A stretch of DNA of 32,003 nt from Prevotella sp. (GCA_017645905.1 JAGCNO010000015.1:1-32003); one strand, 5' to 3'; counted from the first letter of the stretch, positions 22,524 to 30,685 are shown. Numbers and translations: made by a program. Notes: generated from the sequence alone by a model not told the origin.

Positions 22524-22646
22524 TCATGCCCCTCCAAAACTCGCAAATATGGAGCCGAGGATGGTGCCGGTGGACGCCGTCGCAGGCTCAGCGGGGTCTT
22601 TGTAAAAATATTTACCGTTTTTTCCGTTTGAAAGAAAAAGGCGGAA
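22524..22646 (-). pseudogene. Possible C-terminal gene remnant
   Basis: A minus-strand frame open for 40 codons with no ATG ends in a protein-like sequence (GKYFYKDPAEPATASTGTIL, then GSIFASFGGA and TGA). It is bounded upstream by an in-frame TAA at 22647-22649. The composition looks like the end of a real small protein, but I cannot identify it and no start codon exists. It may be a decayed gene or chance. Confidence 0.25.
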
Positions 22647-23013
22647 TTAGACGAGCGAGACTCCTATTATTTTAATAACTCAGAGAAGGCTGAGTCCACA
22701 GAGGAACACAGAACAGAGATGACGGGGGTATAAAAGAGTTTGGCAAGAGACTCCTTCGGTATTTCACAGAGAGGGCTGAAGCCGTAGAACAATGCGCAGC
22801 ACCTCTGTGAAGAGGCTTTAGCCTCCTCTTGTCACCTCATCCATTATTACGCCAGCCTCCGTGAAAGCTGTGGTCCTCCGTGGTGAAAAGAAAAAGGGCA
22901 GAATCAGACAAACAAGATTACCTACGTCAGTACCGTTTGAAAATCATTTGCAAGTTAATTAAGGTTAAACTTTTTATTTCTTGTTAATTTCATCGGCAGT
23001 CCGAGAGCAGGGA

Positions 23014-23045
23014 TTAGGAGATATAGAAAAATATGTGTACCTTTG
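23014..23045 (+). promoter_or_regulatory. Promoter of the str operon
   Basis: TTAG (23014-23017) in the -33 position is followed after 20 bases by TACCTTTG (23038-23045), about 97 bases before the rpsL start. Confidence 0.7.
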
Positions 23046-23055
23046 CAGCCCAAAA

Positions 23056-23079
23056 TGCACCCTTTATATAGAGGGTGTA
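23056..23079 (+). promoter_or_regulatory. Leader hairpin upstream of rpsL
   Basis: TGCACCCT pairs with AGGGTGTA (one G-T pair) near the 5' end of the rpsL leader, followed by an AT-rich single-stranded stretch. It may stabilise the transcript or bind a ribosomal protein; neither is shown. Confidence 0.45.
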
Positions 23080-23141
23080 TAGTGATGTTTTGAAATATAC
23101 ACAATAATATATATAATAATAAACAAAAAACAAAAACAATT

Positions 23142-23528
23142 ATGCCTACAATTTCACAATTGGTTCGCAAGGGCAGGAAAGTGATCGTAGACAAGTCGAA
23201 GTCACCCGCGCTGGACAACTGTCCTCAGCGCCGTGGTGTCTGTGTACGTGTCTACACGACCACGCCCAAGAAGCCTAATTCGGCTATGCGAAAAGTTGCC
23301 CGTGTTCGCTTGACCAACCAGAAGGAGGTCAACAGTTACATTCCCGGAGAGGGACACAACCTGCAGGAGCACAGCATCGTGCTGGTGCGCGGCGGTCGTG
23401 TGAAGGACCTTCCCGGTGTGCGCTATCACATCGTCCGCGGTACGCTCGATACCGCCGGTGTCGCTAACCGCCTGCAGCGCCGCTCCAAGTACGGAGCCAA
23501 GCGTCCGAAGGCTGCTAAGAAGAAGTAA
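23142..23528 (+). CDS. rpsL: 30S ribosomal protein S12
   Basis: A 128-residue protein of the small ribosomal subunit that helps control decoding accuracy. It starts [20 protein letters not shown] and carries the universal segments [19 protein letters not shown] and [20 protein letters not shown]. Both lysines associated with streptomycin resistance are wild type (TPKKPNSA and [10 protein letters not shown]), so no resistance mutation is evident there. The length is normal, allowing for a short basic tail ([10 protein letters not shown]). It is first in the str operon, with rpsG 269 bases downstream, an unusually long gap filled with CTCAAAA-type repeats. Confidence 0.98.
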   Translation: MPTISQLVRKGRKVIVDKSKSPALDNCPQRRGVCVRVYTTTPKKPNSAMRKVARVRLTNQKEVNSYIPGEGHNLQEHSIVLVRGGRVKDLPGVRYHIVRGTLDTAGVANRLQRRSKYGAKRPKAAKKK

Positions 23529-23722
23529 GACGAGGAAGTGAGTTTTGAGTTTTTAGGTTCTATGGGTGCTCGGTGATGAGCAGGCTCAGAACCGGAAAGA
23601 GGAACAATAAACGTTAAACTCTAAAACTCAAACAACTCAAAAACTCAAAAACTTACTTAAACTCAGAAAACTTAAAAACGAAAAAAACGTTTTGCTGGAA
23701 GGAAATCTTAAAGGTTGAGTAA
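23529..23722. repeat. rpsL-rpsG spacer with inverted CTCAAAA repeats
   Basis: The segment at 23536-23555 (GTGAGTTTTGAGTTTTTA) is nearly complementary to 23639-23658 (AAACTCAAAAACTTAC). Several extra AACTCAA copies lie between 23616 and 23665. The RNA could fold into a long A/U-rich stem between the two ribosomal protein genes. Confidence 0.6.
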
Positions 23723-23797
23723 ATGTCCGAGCGATGGACGTTGAAGACGCAGACAAAGAACAGCCCCAAGCAGACAGAAAAACAGTTAAAACTAAAA

Positions 23798-24274
23798 ATG
23801 AGAAAAGCTAAGCCAAAGAAGCGCGTGATCCTGCCGGATCCCGTATTCAACGACAAGAAAGTGTCGAAGTTTGTCAACCACCTGATGTTCGACGGTAAGA
23901 AGTCGAAATCGTATGAAATCTTCTACAACTCGCTCGAGATTGTGAAGAACAAGATGAAGGATGCCGAGAAGTCTCCTCTGGAGATTTGGAAGCAGGCCCT
24001 CGACAACATCACCCCGCAGGTGGAGGTGAAGAGCCGCCGTATCGGCGGTGCCACATTCCAGGTGCCCACAGAGATTCGCCCCGACCGTAAGGAGAGCGTA
24101 TCGATGAAGAACATGATTCAGTTTGCACGCAAGCGCAGCGGCAAGTCGATGGCTGAGAAGCTCTCGGCTGAGATTATGGACGCCTTCAACAACCAGGGCG
24201 GTGCCTTCAAGCGTAAGGAGGACATGCACCGTATGGCTGAGGCTAACCGTGCCTTCGCACACTTCCGCTTCTAA
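23798..24274 (+). CDS. rpsG: 30S ribosomal protein S7
   Basis: A 158-residue small-subunit head protein that nucleates assembly on 16S rRNA and often represses the str operon. It starts [19 protein letters not shown], with the conserved [36 protein letters not shown] and the C-terminal [15 protein letters not shown]. The frame is open further upstream, but that part (from 23723) is not S7-like, so the ATG at 23798 is used. The length is normal. Its stop lies only 3 bases before the inverted-repeat element that separates it from fusA. Confidence 0.97.
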   Translation: MRKAKPKKRVILPDPVFNDKKVSKFVNHLMFDGKKSKSYEIFYNSLEIVKNKMKDAEKSPLEIWKQALDNITPQVEVKSRRIGGATFQVPTEIRPDRKESVSMKNMIQFARKRSGKSMAEKLSAEIMDAFNNQGGAFKRKEDMHRMAEANRAFAHFRF

Positions 24275-24277
24275 TTG

Positions 24278-24441
24278 TTAGCCCCCTAAGTTAGGGGGTT
24301 GGGGGTCTGAACAGATGGCCTCCAACCCCTTAAGTTAGGGGCTAACTTCTATAAGGATAACATTTAACAATAGGTAATAATTTAACAGGAGAGAGAACAA
24401 GCGATTGTTCAGACCCCCGACCCCCTAACTTAGGGGGCTAA
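24278..24441. mobile_element. 164-bp element with 36-bp terminal inverted repeats (MITE/REP-like)
   Basis: The 36 bases at 24278-24313 and the reverse complement of 24406-24441 match at 35 of 36 positions. Each arm contains a palindrome (CCCCCTAAGTTAGGGGG on the left) followed by a G-rich run and TCTGAACA. A third, shorter copy at about 24321-24345 (AACCCCTTAAGTTAGGGG) lies in reverse orientation to the left arm, so the left half alone can also form a long hairpin. The interior has no coding potential and no target duplication is evident. The right end lies 14 bases before the fusA start, so it includes or abuts the fusA ribosome-binding region. Confidence 0.75.
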
Positions 24442-24455
24442 GCAAGAGAAAAACA

Positions 24456-26582
24456 ATGGCAAAACAGGATTTGCACTTAACGCGCAACATCGGCATCATG
24501 GCTCATATCGATGCCGGTAAGACTACCACGTCAGAGCGCATATTGTTCTACACAGGTAAGACCCACAAGATTGGTGAGGTACACGACGGCGCTGCCACCA
24601 TGGACTGGATGGCACAGGAGCAGGAGCGTGGCATCACCATCACTTCGGCAGCAACGACCTGCTACTGGGAGTGGAACCAGCAGAAGTTTAAGATTAACCT
24701 TATCGACACTCCGGGACACGTGGACTTCACCGCCGAGGTGGAGCGCTCGCTGCGTGTGCTCGACGGTGCCGTGGCCACCTACTCGGCTGCCGACGGCGTT
24801 CAGCCCCAGTCGGAGACCGTGTGGCGTCAGGCCGACAAGTATAACGTGCCCCGTATCGGCTACGTGAACAAGATGGACCGTTCGGGTGCCGACTTCTTCG
24901 AGACCGTGCAGCAGATGCGCGACATTCTCGGAGCTAACCCCGTAGTCATTCAGGTGCCTATCGGCGCCGAGGAGAACTTCAAGGGTGTCGTCGACCTCAT
25001 CAAGATGAAGGCCATCCTGTGGCACGACGAGTCGATGGGTGCCGAATACGACATTGAGGAGATTCCCGCCGACCTCGTGGACGAGTGCGACGAGTGGCGC
25101 AACAAGCTGCTCGAGGCCGCCGCTGAGTACGACGAGGCCCTGATGGAAAAATACTTCGACAACCCCGGAAGCATTACCGAAGCAGAAATCATCGCTGCCA
25201 TACGCAAGGGTACTTGCAACATGGAGTGCACTCCTATGGTTTGCGGCTCAAGCTATAAGAACAAGGGCGTGCAGCCCCTGCTCGACTATGTGTGTGCCTT
25301 CCTCCCCGCCCCTGTCGACGTGGAGGTCATCAAGGGCACGAATCCTAACACCGAGGAGGAGGAAGACCGCAAGCCCAGCGAGGACGAGCCTACGGCAGCC
25401 CTGGCCTTTAAGATTGCCACCGACCCCTACATGGGCCGCCTGGTGTTCTTCCGCGTCTACTCAGGCAGCGTGAAGGCCGGCTCGTATGTCTTCAACCCCC
25501 GATCGGGCAAGAAGGAGCGCATCAGCCGCCTCTTCCAGATGAACTCCAACAAGGAGATTCCCATGGAGAGCATCGACGCTGGCGACATCGGCGCAGGCGT
25601 GGGCTTCAAGGACATCCGCACCGGCGATACCCTCTGCGAGGAGGAAAAGCCTATCGTGCTCGAGTCGATGACCTTCCCCGACACCGTGATTTCTATTGCT
25701 GTGGAGCCAAAGTCTCAGGCCGACATCGCTAAACTCGACAACGGACTGGCCAAGCTGGCCGAGGAAGACCCGACCTTCACCGTGCGTACTGACGAGCAGA
25801 GCGGCCAGACCATCATCAGCGGTATGGGCGAGCTGCACCTCGATATCATCATCGACCGTCTGAAGCGCGAGTTCAAGGTGGAGTGTAACCAGGGTAAGCC
25901 CCAGGTGAACTACAAGGAGGCCATCACGAAGATGGTCGAGATCGACGAGACCTACAAGAAGCAGTCGGGCGGTCGCGGTAAGTACGCCAAGATGCTCGTC
26001 CAGGTGGGTCCTGTCGACGATGACTGGAACATCAAGGAGAACGGCGGACTGCAGTTTGTCAACGAGGTGAAGGGCGGTAACATCCCCAAGGAGTTCATCC
26101 CCAGCATCCAGAAGGGCTTCGAGACAGCTATGAAGAACGGTATCCTCGGCGGCTATCCGCTCGATTCACTGAAGGTGACCGTCGTCGACGGCGCTTTCCA
26201 CCCCGTCGACTCTGACCAGCTGTCGTTCGAGATTGCAGCCCAGATGGCTTACAAGGAGGCTTGCGCCAAGGCAAAGCCCGTGCTTATGGAGCCCATCATG
26301 AAGCTCGAGGTGGTGACACCCGAGGAGAACATGGGCGACGTCATCGGCGACCTGAACAAGCGGCGCGGACAGGTGGAAGGCATGGACGAGGCCCGTAGCG
26401 GCGCACGCGTCGTGAAGGCCAAGGTACCCCTCTCGGAGATGTTCGGCTACGTAACCGCCCTGCGTACCATCACCAGCGGACGTGCCACCAGCTCCATGGA
26501 GTACAGCCACCACGCACCCCTCGCCAGCAGCATCGCCAAAGAGGTGCTCACAGAGGCCGGCGGCCGCGCAGACCTGGTGTAA
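24456..26582 (+). CDS. fusA: Elongation factor G
   Basis: A 708-residue translational GTPase that drives tRNA-mRNA translocation and, with ribosome recycling factor, recycling. The GTP-binding motifs are intact: AHIDAGKTT (G1), [11 protein letters not shown] (G2), DTPGHVDF (G3) and NKMDRSGAD (G4). Domain IV shows the conserved GGRGKYA and [12 protein letters not shown] segments. The C-terminal domain V contains [20 protein letters not shown]. The length is slightly above average. It follows rpsG as the third str gene but is preceded by the inverted-repeat element. No tuf or rpsJ follows; instead there is a terminator and then tRNA-His. Confidence 0.97.
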   Translation: MAKQDLHLTRNIGIMAHIDAGKTTTSERILFYTGKTHKIGEVHDGAATMDWMAQEQERGITITSAATTCYWEWNQQKFKINLIDTPGHVDFTAEVERSLRVLDGAVATYSAADGVQPQSETVWRQADKYNVPRIGYVNKMDRSGADFFETVQQMRDILGANPVVIQVPIGAEENFKGVVDLIKMKAILWHDESMGAEYDIEEIPADLVDECDEWRNKLLEAAAEYDEALMEKYFDNPGSITEAEIIAAIRKGTCNMECTPMVCGSSYKNKGVQPLLDYVCAFLPAPVDVEVIKGTNPNTEEEEDRKPSEDEPTAALAFKIATDPYMGRLVFFRVYSGSVKAGSYVFNPRSGKKERISRLFQMNSNKEIPMESIDAGDIGAGVGFKDIRTGDTLCEEEKPIVLESMTFPDTVISIAVEPKSQADIAKLDNGLAKLAEEDPTFTVRTDEQSGQTIISGMGELHLDIIIDRLKREFKVECNQGKPQVNYKEAITKMVEIDETYKKQSGGRGKYAKMLVQVGPVDDDWNIKENGGLQFVNEVKGGNIPKEFIPSIQKGFETAMKNGILGGYPLDSLKVTVVDGAFHPVDSDQLSFEIAAQMAYKEACAKAKPVLMEPIMKLEVVTPEENMGDVIGDLNKRRGQVEGMDEARSGARVVKAKVPLSEMFGYVTALRTITSGRATSSMEYSHHAPLASSIAKEVLTEAGGRADLV

Positions 26583-26634
26583 GGATTTTCCCGTTATCAC
26601 GAAATAACATGACAACGACATCCCCTGAAACAAG

Positions 26635-26668
26635 AATCCCGGAATCGTCTCTACGGTTCCGGGATTAT
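26635..26668 (+). terminator. Rho-independent terminator after fusA
   Basis: AATCCCGGAA (26635-26644) pairs with TTCCGGGATT (26657-26666), followed by a T-rich stretch (ATTTGTT). It closes the str operon. Confidence 0.85.
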
Positions 26669-26705
26669 TTGTTCAAAAACTTTTTTGTTAAAAAAAGAGC
26701 AAATA

Positions 26706-26737
26706 TTTGGTAGTTCGGAAGAAAATACCTACCTTTG
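26706..26737 (+). promoter_or_regulatory. Promoter for tRNA-His
   Basis: TTTG (26706-26709) and TACCTTTG (26730-26737) are separated by 20 bases, about 39 bases before the tRNA. Confidence 0.8.
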
Positions 26738-26775
26738 CACCCGCAAACGAAAAAGCTTGCATCGTTCTTATTCAT

Positions 26776-26850
26776 GGTGCCCGTAGTTCAGTTGGTTAGA
26801 GCGTCAGATTGTGGTTCTGAATGTCGACGGTTCGAGTCCGTCCGGGCACC
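26776..26850 (+). tRNA. tRNA-His (anticodon GTG)
   Basis: A full cloverleaf can be drawn. The acceptor stem is GTGCCCG/CGGGCAC with the histidine-specific extra G at position -1 (26776) opposite C73. The D-loop is GTTCAGTTGGTTAGAGC. The anticodon arm is TCAGA-TTGTGGT-TCTGA with anticodon GTG. The T-arm contains GGTTCGAGTCC. CCA is not encoded, as is common in this phylum. It is a single-gene unit with its own promoter and terminator. Confidence 0.96.
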
Positions 26851-26855
26851 CTTCT

Positions 26856-26893
26856 AAAGCTCCTGTAAGTCAATAACTTACAGGAGCTTTTGT
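26856..26893 (+). terminator. Rho-independent terminator after tRNA-His
   Basis: AAAGCTCCTGTAAGT (26856-26870) pairs with ACTTACAGGAGCTTT (26876-26890), followed by TTG. The stem is perfect over 15 bp. Confidence 0.9.
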
Positions 26894-27188
26894 TTATCCT
26901 TAAGCATGTGGCTACAGCCTCAAAAACGCTCATATTTGGGTCAAAAACCATTGATTGTTTACCTGTTGTTTACCGCAAAATTGAAACGTAACATGTTGGC
27001 AATCAAAGCAATGGTTAAAAAGGAGGGTTTGCGTGTTTACCGCAAGTTCAACGTAAAGCTAAGTTTTACGTACAAACATTTCTACAATGCACATCCGAAA
27101 GTGTTCGCAACCTACAAGGATGGTCACAACAGGGTTCATGGCTCACACCATGCTCACATGCTCAGGGAATCTCAGCAATGGGTTTTCC
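26894..27188 (+). other. Unassigned stretch beside tRNA-His, possible remnant
   Basis: A plus-strand frame from an ATG at 26906 continues to 27268, but its last third is antisense to the acetyltransferase gene. The translation (KRNMLAIKAMVKKEGLRVY, later SFTYKHFYNAHPKVFATY) is basic and matches nothing I know. A short sequence, TGTTTACCGCAA followed by TTGAAACGTAA or TTCAACGTAA, occurs twice (26967-26991 and 27034-27056). Lower GC than its neighbours and a position directly after a tRNA suggest decayed inserted DNA. No ribosome-binding site stands out. Confidence 0.3.
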
Positions 27189-27755
27189 CTATTTGTTTTG
27201 CTGCAGACTCTTTACAACTTTACATGGATTACCAACAGCAAGAGTATTTGAAGGAATGTCGTGAGTGACCACAGATCCAGCACCGATAGTCACGTTGTCG
27301 CCGATGGTAACACCTGGTAGGATGGTAACGCTACCACCAATCCATACGTTATGGCCAATGGTGACAGGTTTCGCCCATTCCTGACGGGAGTTGCGCTCCA
27401 CGGGGTCAGTACTATGGCAGGCCGTGTAAATGCTGACATTTGGACCGATGAAACAGTCATCGCCAATGGTAACACTGGCTTCGTCGAGGACAGTGAAATT
27501 GAAGTTGGCAAAGAACCGCTTGCCAATGCTGATTTGCTTGCCATAGTCGCAGTGGAACGGCTGGTTAATGATAAACTCATCATCTGCCATAAGGCCAAAC
27601 AAACCCTTCAGGATTTCCTTCATCCGCCGGGTTTCCGATGGACGCAGAGAGTTGTACTCATAAAGCACTTCTCTTGCCACCATCAACTCTTCTATCAGTT
27701 CTGGGTCAACGGCAGAATAAACCTCGCCTGCCAGCATCTTTTCTTTCTCTGTCAT
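27189..27755 (-). CDS. Sugar O-acetyltransferase (maltose/galactoside acetyltransferase family)
   Basis: A 188-residue left-handed beta-helix enzyme that transfers acetyl from acetyl-CoA to a sugar hydroxyl. The N-terminal Mac domain reads MTEKEKMLAGEVYSAVDPEL. Hexapeptide repeats cover about 70-180 (ASVTIGDDCFIGPNVSIYT, IGHNVWIGGSVTILPGVTIG, DNVTIGAGSVVTHDIPSNTL). The catalytic histidine is in YTACHSTDP. The end VGNPCKVVKSL is typical. Length and all motifs agree with Maa/LacA proteins; the sugar specificity is unknown. No promoter is visible upstream, and the next gene on the same strand (PPC domain) ends about 156 bases away, so a shared transcript is possible. Confidence 0.94.
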   Translation of the reverse strand: MTEKEKMLAGEVYSAVDPELIEELMVAREVLYEYNSLRPSETRRMKEILKGLFGLMADDEFIINQPFHCDYGKQISIGKRFFANFNFTVLDEASVTIGDDCFIGPNVSIYTACHSTDPVERNSRQEWAKPVTIGHNVWIGGSVTILPGVTIGDNVTIGAGSVVTHDIPSNTLAVGNPCKVVKSLQQNK

Positions 27756-27911
27756 ATCTTTCTTGCGTCATACGGCACCTAACAATTCTATTTCAAAGCC
27801 TCCAACTCCTGCAGTGTCAAATTCTCTATGGAGTGCTCAATTATTCGAATCAGTTCTTAGCGCCTATAGTCGCAGACTGTCCGAAACGTCCTGTGTATGC
27901 CATATCTATCA

Positions 27912-28349
27912 CTATTTAAAATTCCAGAATCCAGTACCAGTCTCAGGGTCGAACTTTCTTCCGATAGACCCTCCAAAAGTTGGTCGCAATTCTATCTCGG
28001 CAGTATAGAGTACCGTAGTCGATTTAAGATGTCCTCCTGCCATTCCATGCTGACCATCCTTCTTGAAAGAAAACAAAGTATGAGTATGTTGATATAGCTG
28101 GCCATCATCACCAGAAACAACATTACCGTTGAGAGACACCAGTTCCAACATCCCTTCAATCTTCTCCGTCTCGAAGCTACCAGTTTCAGGGATGAACACC
28201 TGCAATTCGGCACTACTGCATCCTCCAATACCTGAGAAAAAGGCTGAAGGAATGGATTCTTTATGGCAGATTTCGAGGATGTTGCTGATGACTTCATCAC
28301 CTCGATCCATCCTGATATAGAACGTTTCGCCTATCTTCTTGTATTCCAT
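27912..28349 (-). CDS. PPC domain (DUF296) protein
   Basis: A 145-residue protein (MEYKKIGETFYIRMDRGDEV onward) with the PPC/DUF296 fold found both in stand-alone bacterial proteins and in plant AT-hook proteins. The family features visible are FYIRMDRGDEVISNI, AFFSGIGGCSSAELQVF, LELVSLNGNVV and the histidine-rich HTHTLFSF followed by MAGGHLKS. In solved relatives the histidines of the last two segments bind a metal. The longer frame upstream (to 28457) lacks PPC similarity and contains a promoter-like box, so the ATG at 28349 is chosen. The function of stand-alone bacterial members is not established. It is divergent from the alpha/beta hydrolase gene. Confidence 0.85.
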   Translation of the reverse strand: MEYKKIGETFYIRMDRGDEVISNILEICHKESIPSAFFSGIGGCSSAELQVFIPETGSFETEKIEGMLELVSLNGNVVSGDDGQLYQHTHTLFSFKKDGQHGMAGGHLKSTTVLYTAEIELRPTFGGSIGRKFDPETGTGFWNFK

Positions 28350-28378
28350 AACTTCATAAACAATCCTAAATTTTGATG

Positions 28379-28386
28379 CAAATTTA
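28379..28386 (-). promoter_or_regulatory. Possible -7 element for the PPC-domain gene
   Basis: TAAATTTG on the minus strand, 29 bases from the ATG. The -33 position lacks TTTG, so this is only suggestive. Confidence 0.4.
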
Positions 28387-28472
28387 GCAATTTTACAGCA
28401 TTTTTCCTTATTTTTGTGCTCACATTTAAGTGTATTTAGATATTTGACCCAACACAAAAACGATTAGAGCTT

Positions 28473-29429
28473 ATGAAAACGAAAAAAGTAATTAAGGGAG
28501 TATGCCTGACAGTGATGGCACTCATTGCGTGTTTATTGATTATCTGTCTGGGCTTCTGGCTCATTGACGGTCGCTCGCCACAGGCTTACTTCGTCGCCCA
28601 TGCATTACCACAAACAACAATGGAAGACTATGAAAAGGGTAAGGGCGACATGACCGATAAGAGCATCGTGGAAATACCTGACGGTGTAGAGTTTTCTCGT
28701 GAAGTGAAGCAATACAAAGTGGGTGACATGCAGGTGTTTGAATCCGCAGCAGAAGATGACTCCAAGCCCATTGTACTCTATATCCACGGTGGGGCATACG
28801 TGAACAACTTCTCATCGAGGCACTGGAGTGCGATGGCCGAGTGGGCAGAGACAACAGGCTGCGGCATCGTGACTCCTAACTATCCACTGCTCTTCCGCTA
28901 TACGGCCAAGGATGCCCATCCGCTGATGATTCAGCTTTACAGGCAACTGCTGGAGCGTTTCCCCGCCAAACGCATTATGATTATGGGCGATTCTGCCGGC
29001 GGAGGTTTCAGTCTGGCCTTGACACAGGAGCTGAAGGCTGACTCCATTGACCTGCCCAACCGACTTGTGCTCATCTCGCCCTGGGTGGATGTCGTGGGAG
29101 GCGATGATGCGCTTCAGGAGTACGACACCTTCCTTAACAATGAGGTGCTGCGGCATATAGGAGCAGACTGGGCAGGCGACATGGATGTCCACGATCCTAT
29201 CATCTCTCCTTTCTACGGCGACATGCAGGGATTACCGCCCATTGACCTCTTTACTGGCACATGGGAAGTGTTCTATACGGATATTGTCAAGACCTACGAC
29301 AAGATGAAGGCTACAGGTGTAGATGTCCGTCTGCATGTGAAAGAGAAGATGGGCCACGTCTATCCCCTCTGGCCCTGTCCTGAAGGAAATGAAGCCCGTA
29401 AGGAAATTGCAGAAATAATCAAAAACTAA
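28473..29429 (+). CDS. Alpha/beta hydrolase, hormone-sensitive-lipase-like esterase with N-terminal membrane anchor
   Basis: A 318-residue protein. Residues 7-31 are a membrane helix or uncleaved signal (KGVCLTVMALIACLLIICLGFWL). The hydrolase domain shows the oxyanion motif YIHGGAYV, the nucleophile elbow MGDSAGGGFSLAL, the acid residue in FTGTWEVFYTD and the catalytic histidine in MGHVYPLWP. This set is characteristic of the HSL/alpha-beta hydrolase-3 family acting on short acyl esters. The protein is probably anchored with the active site outside the cytoplasm. The rubrerythrin fusion gene begins 24 bases after its stop, so they are likely co-transcribed, though a shared role is not obvious. 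The substrate is unknown. Confidence 0.9.
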   Translation: MKTKKVIKGVCLTVMALIACLLIICLGFWLIDGRSPQAYFVAHALPQTTMEDYEKGKGDMTDKSIVEIPDGVEFSREVKQYKVGDMQVFESAAEDDSKPIVLYIHGGAYVNNFSSRHWSAMAEWAETTGCGIVTPNYPLLFRYTAKDAHPLMIQLYRQLLERFPAKRIMIMGDSAGGGFSLALTQELKADSIDLPNRLVLISPWVDVVGGDDALQEYDTFLNNEVLRHIGADWAGDMDVHDPIISPFYGDMQGLPPIDLFTGTWEVFYTDIVKTYDKMKATGVDVRLHVKEKMGHVYPLWPCPEGNEARKEIAEIIKN

Positions 29430-29453
29430 CATAAAAACAAAAGATTTATCATC

Positions 29454-30629
29454 ATGAGCAATCCCCTATTCAACATCCAATATGGCCTGTTCGTCATCAC
29501 AACGTGTGACGATGGGCGTGACAATGGCTGCATTAGCAACACCGTAGCACAAGTAACGGCCCAGCCAAACCGCATCTCCGTGGCCCTGAACAAGGGCAAC
29601 CTGACCACCGAGCTCATCCAGCGCTCACACCGGTTCACAGCCTCCATCCTCAGCGAGGCTGCCGACTTCGAACTGTTCAAGCACTTCGGCTTCCAGAGCG
29701 GACGCACGGTCGATAAGTTCGCTGACTTCACCGATTGTCGCCGCGTCGCCAACGGCACGCTGGCCATCACGCGTGGCACCAACGCCTTTATCTCTGCCGA
29801 CGTGGAACAGGCTGTCGATCTGGGAACTCACATGCTCTTCGTTGGTCTCGTCACCGAGATGGAAGTGCTCGCCGATGTTCCCTCGGCCACGTATAACTAC
29901 TACCAGCAGCACATCAAGCCGAAACCCCAGCCCGTCGGCCAGACAGCAGAGGGCAAGACCATCTGGCGCTGCAGCATCTGCGGATATGAATATGTCGGCG
30001 AGGAACTTCCCGAAGATTTCACCTGCCCAATCTGTAAGCATCCCGCATCAGACTTCGTGAAGGTCACCGCCAAGGCCGATGCACCTGCCACTGGCAATAA
30101 GTATGCTGGCACACGCACTGAGAAGAATCTCGAAACCGCCTTCGCCGGAGAGTCGATGGCCCGCAACAAGTACACCTACTACGCCTCCGTGGCCAAGAAG
30201 AACGGCTACGAGCAGATTGCCGCCCTCTTCCTGAAGACAGCCGAAAACGAGAAGGAGCACGCCAAGCTGTGGTTCAAGCATCTGGGTGGTCTGGGCCAGA
30301 CGGCTGAGAACCTGCTACATGCTGCCGACGGCGAGAACTATGAGTGGACCGACATGTACGCCACCTTTGCCCGCGAGGCTGACGAGGAGGGCTTCCATGA
30401 GCTGGCCGAGCAGTTCCGGGGCGTGGCAGCCATCGAGAAGCATCATGAGGAGCGCTATCGTGCCCTGCTGCGCAACGTCGAGGCAGCCGAGGTCTTCCGC
30501 AAGAGCGGCGTCAGCATCTGGGAGTGCCGCAACTGCGGCCATATCGTCATTGGCACCGACGCCCCCGATGTTTGTCCGGTCTGCTTCCATCCGCAGTCGT
30601 ATTTCGAGATAAACGCGGAGAACTATTGA
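29454..30629 (+). CDS. Flavin reductase-rubredoxin-rubrerythrin-rubredoxin fusion protein
   Basis: A 391-residue soluble protein built of four redox modules. Residues 1-155 form a flavin reductase-like FMN-binding domain ([34 protein letters not shown]). Residues 170-203 form a rubredoxin with C173-x2-C176 and C191-x2-C194. Residues 217-345 form a rubrerythrin four-helix diiron domain; visible ligands include E233, E266 and H269 (EKEH), E308, and E328 with H331. Residues 356-386 form a second rubredoxin with C358/C361 and C374/C377. Rubrerythrins reduce peroxide, and the flavin domain with the first rubredoxin could pass electrons from NAD(P)H to the diiron site within one chain. All metal ligands appear intact. 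It likely protects this anaerobe from peroxide or oxygen. Each domain is confident; internal electron flow is inferred. Confidence 0.93.
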   Translation: MSNPLFNIQYGLFVITTCDDGRDNGCISNTVAQVTAQPNRISVALNKGNLTTELIQRSHRFTASILSEAADFELFKHFGFQSGRTVDKFADFTDCRRVANGTLAITRGTNAFISADVEQAVDLGTHMLFVGLVTEMEVLADVPSATYNYYQQHIKPKPQPVGQTAEGKTIWRCSICGYEYVGEELPEDFTCPICKHPASDFVKVTAKADAPATGNKYAGTRTEKNLETAFAGESMARNKYTYYASVAKKNGYEQIAALFLKTAENEKEHAKLWFKHLGGLGQTAENLLHAADGENYEWTDMYATFAREADEEGFHELAEQFRGVAAIEKHHEERYRALLRNVEAAEVFRKSGVSIWECRNCGHIVIGTDAPDVCPVCFHPQSYFEINAENY

Positions 30630-30641
30630 AACTCTGAGTTT

Positions 30642-30685
30642 GAACGGCTTTCTTTGAGAGAGAGAACGGCTTTTTCTAATAGAGG
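30642..30685. repeat. Two 22-bp units with GAACGGCTTT core
   Basis: GAACGGC occurs at 30642 and 30664, exactly 22 bases apart, each followed by a T/C-rich run and AGAG or TAATAGAG. It belongs to the same repeat family as 14389-14422 and 22414-22468. Confidence 0.75.

Larger units (their letters stand above)
21960..23013. other. Gene-poor region of about 1 kb with repeats and hairpins
   Basis: No convincing complete gene is present. A 30-codon ATG frame (from 21982) on the plus strand is not recognisable. The region holds an orphan terminator-like hairpin (22128-22161), a 22-bp tandem repeat (22414-22468), a very long hairpin (22468-22518) and a 40-codon open remnant (22527-22646). Further right are dispersed CACAGAGG and CTCCGTG words (about 22690-22890) and a small GAGGCT/AGCCTC stem near 22813-22826. 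I see nothing else. Confidence 0.6.

Noticed and set aside
23723-23797. N-terminal extension of S7 starting at 23723
   Set aside because: The 25 extra residues are unlike S7, whereas MRKAKPKKR at 23798 is the usual start of the family.
24278-24441. CRISPR-like array
   Set aside because: Three related palindromes in mixed orientations with unequal spacing are not direct repeats with unique spacers; no cas genes are present.
27788-27853. Minus-strand remnant encoding LIRIIEHSIENLTLQELEAL before a TAG, between the acetyltransferase and PPC genes
   Set aside because: Protein-like but only about 21 codons with a stop just upstream; too short to call a gene or pseudogene.
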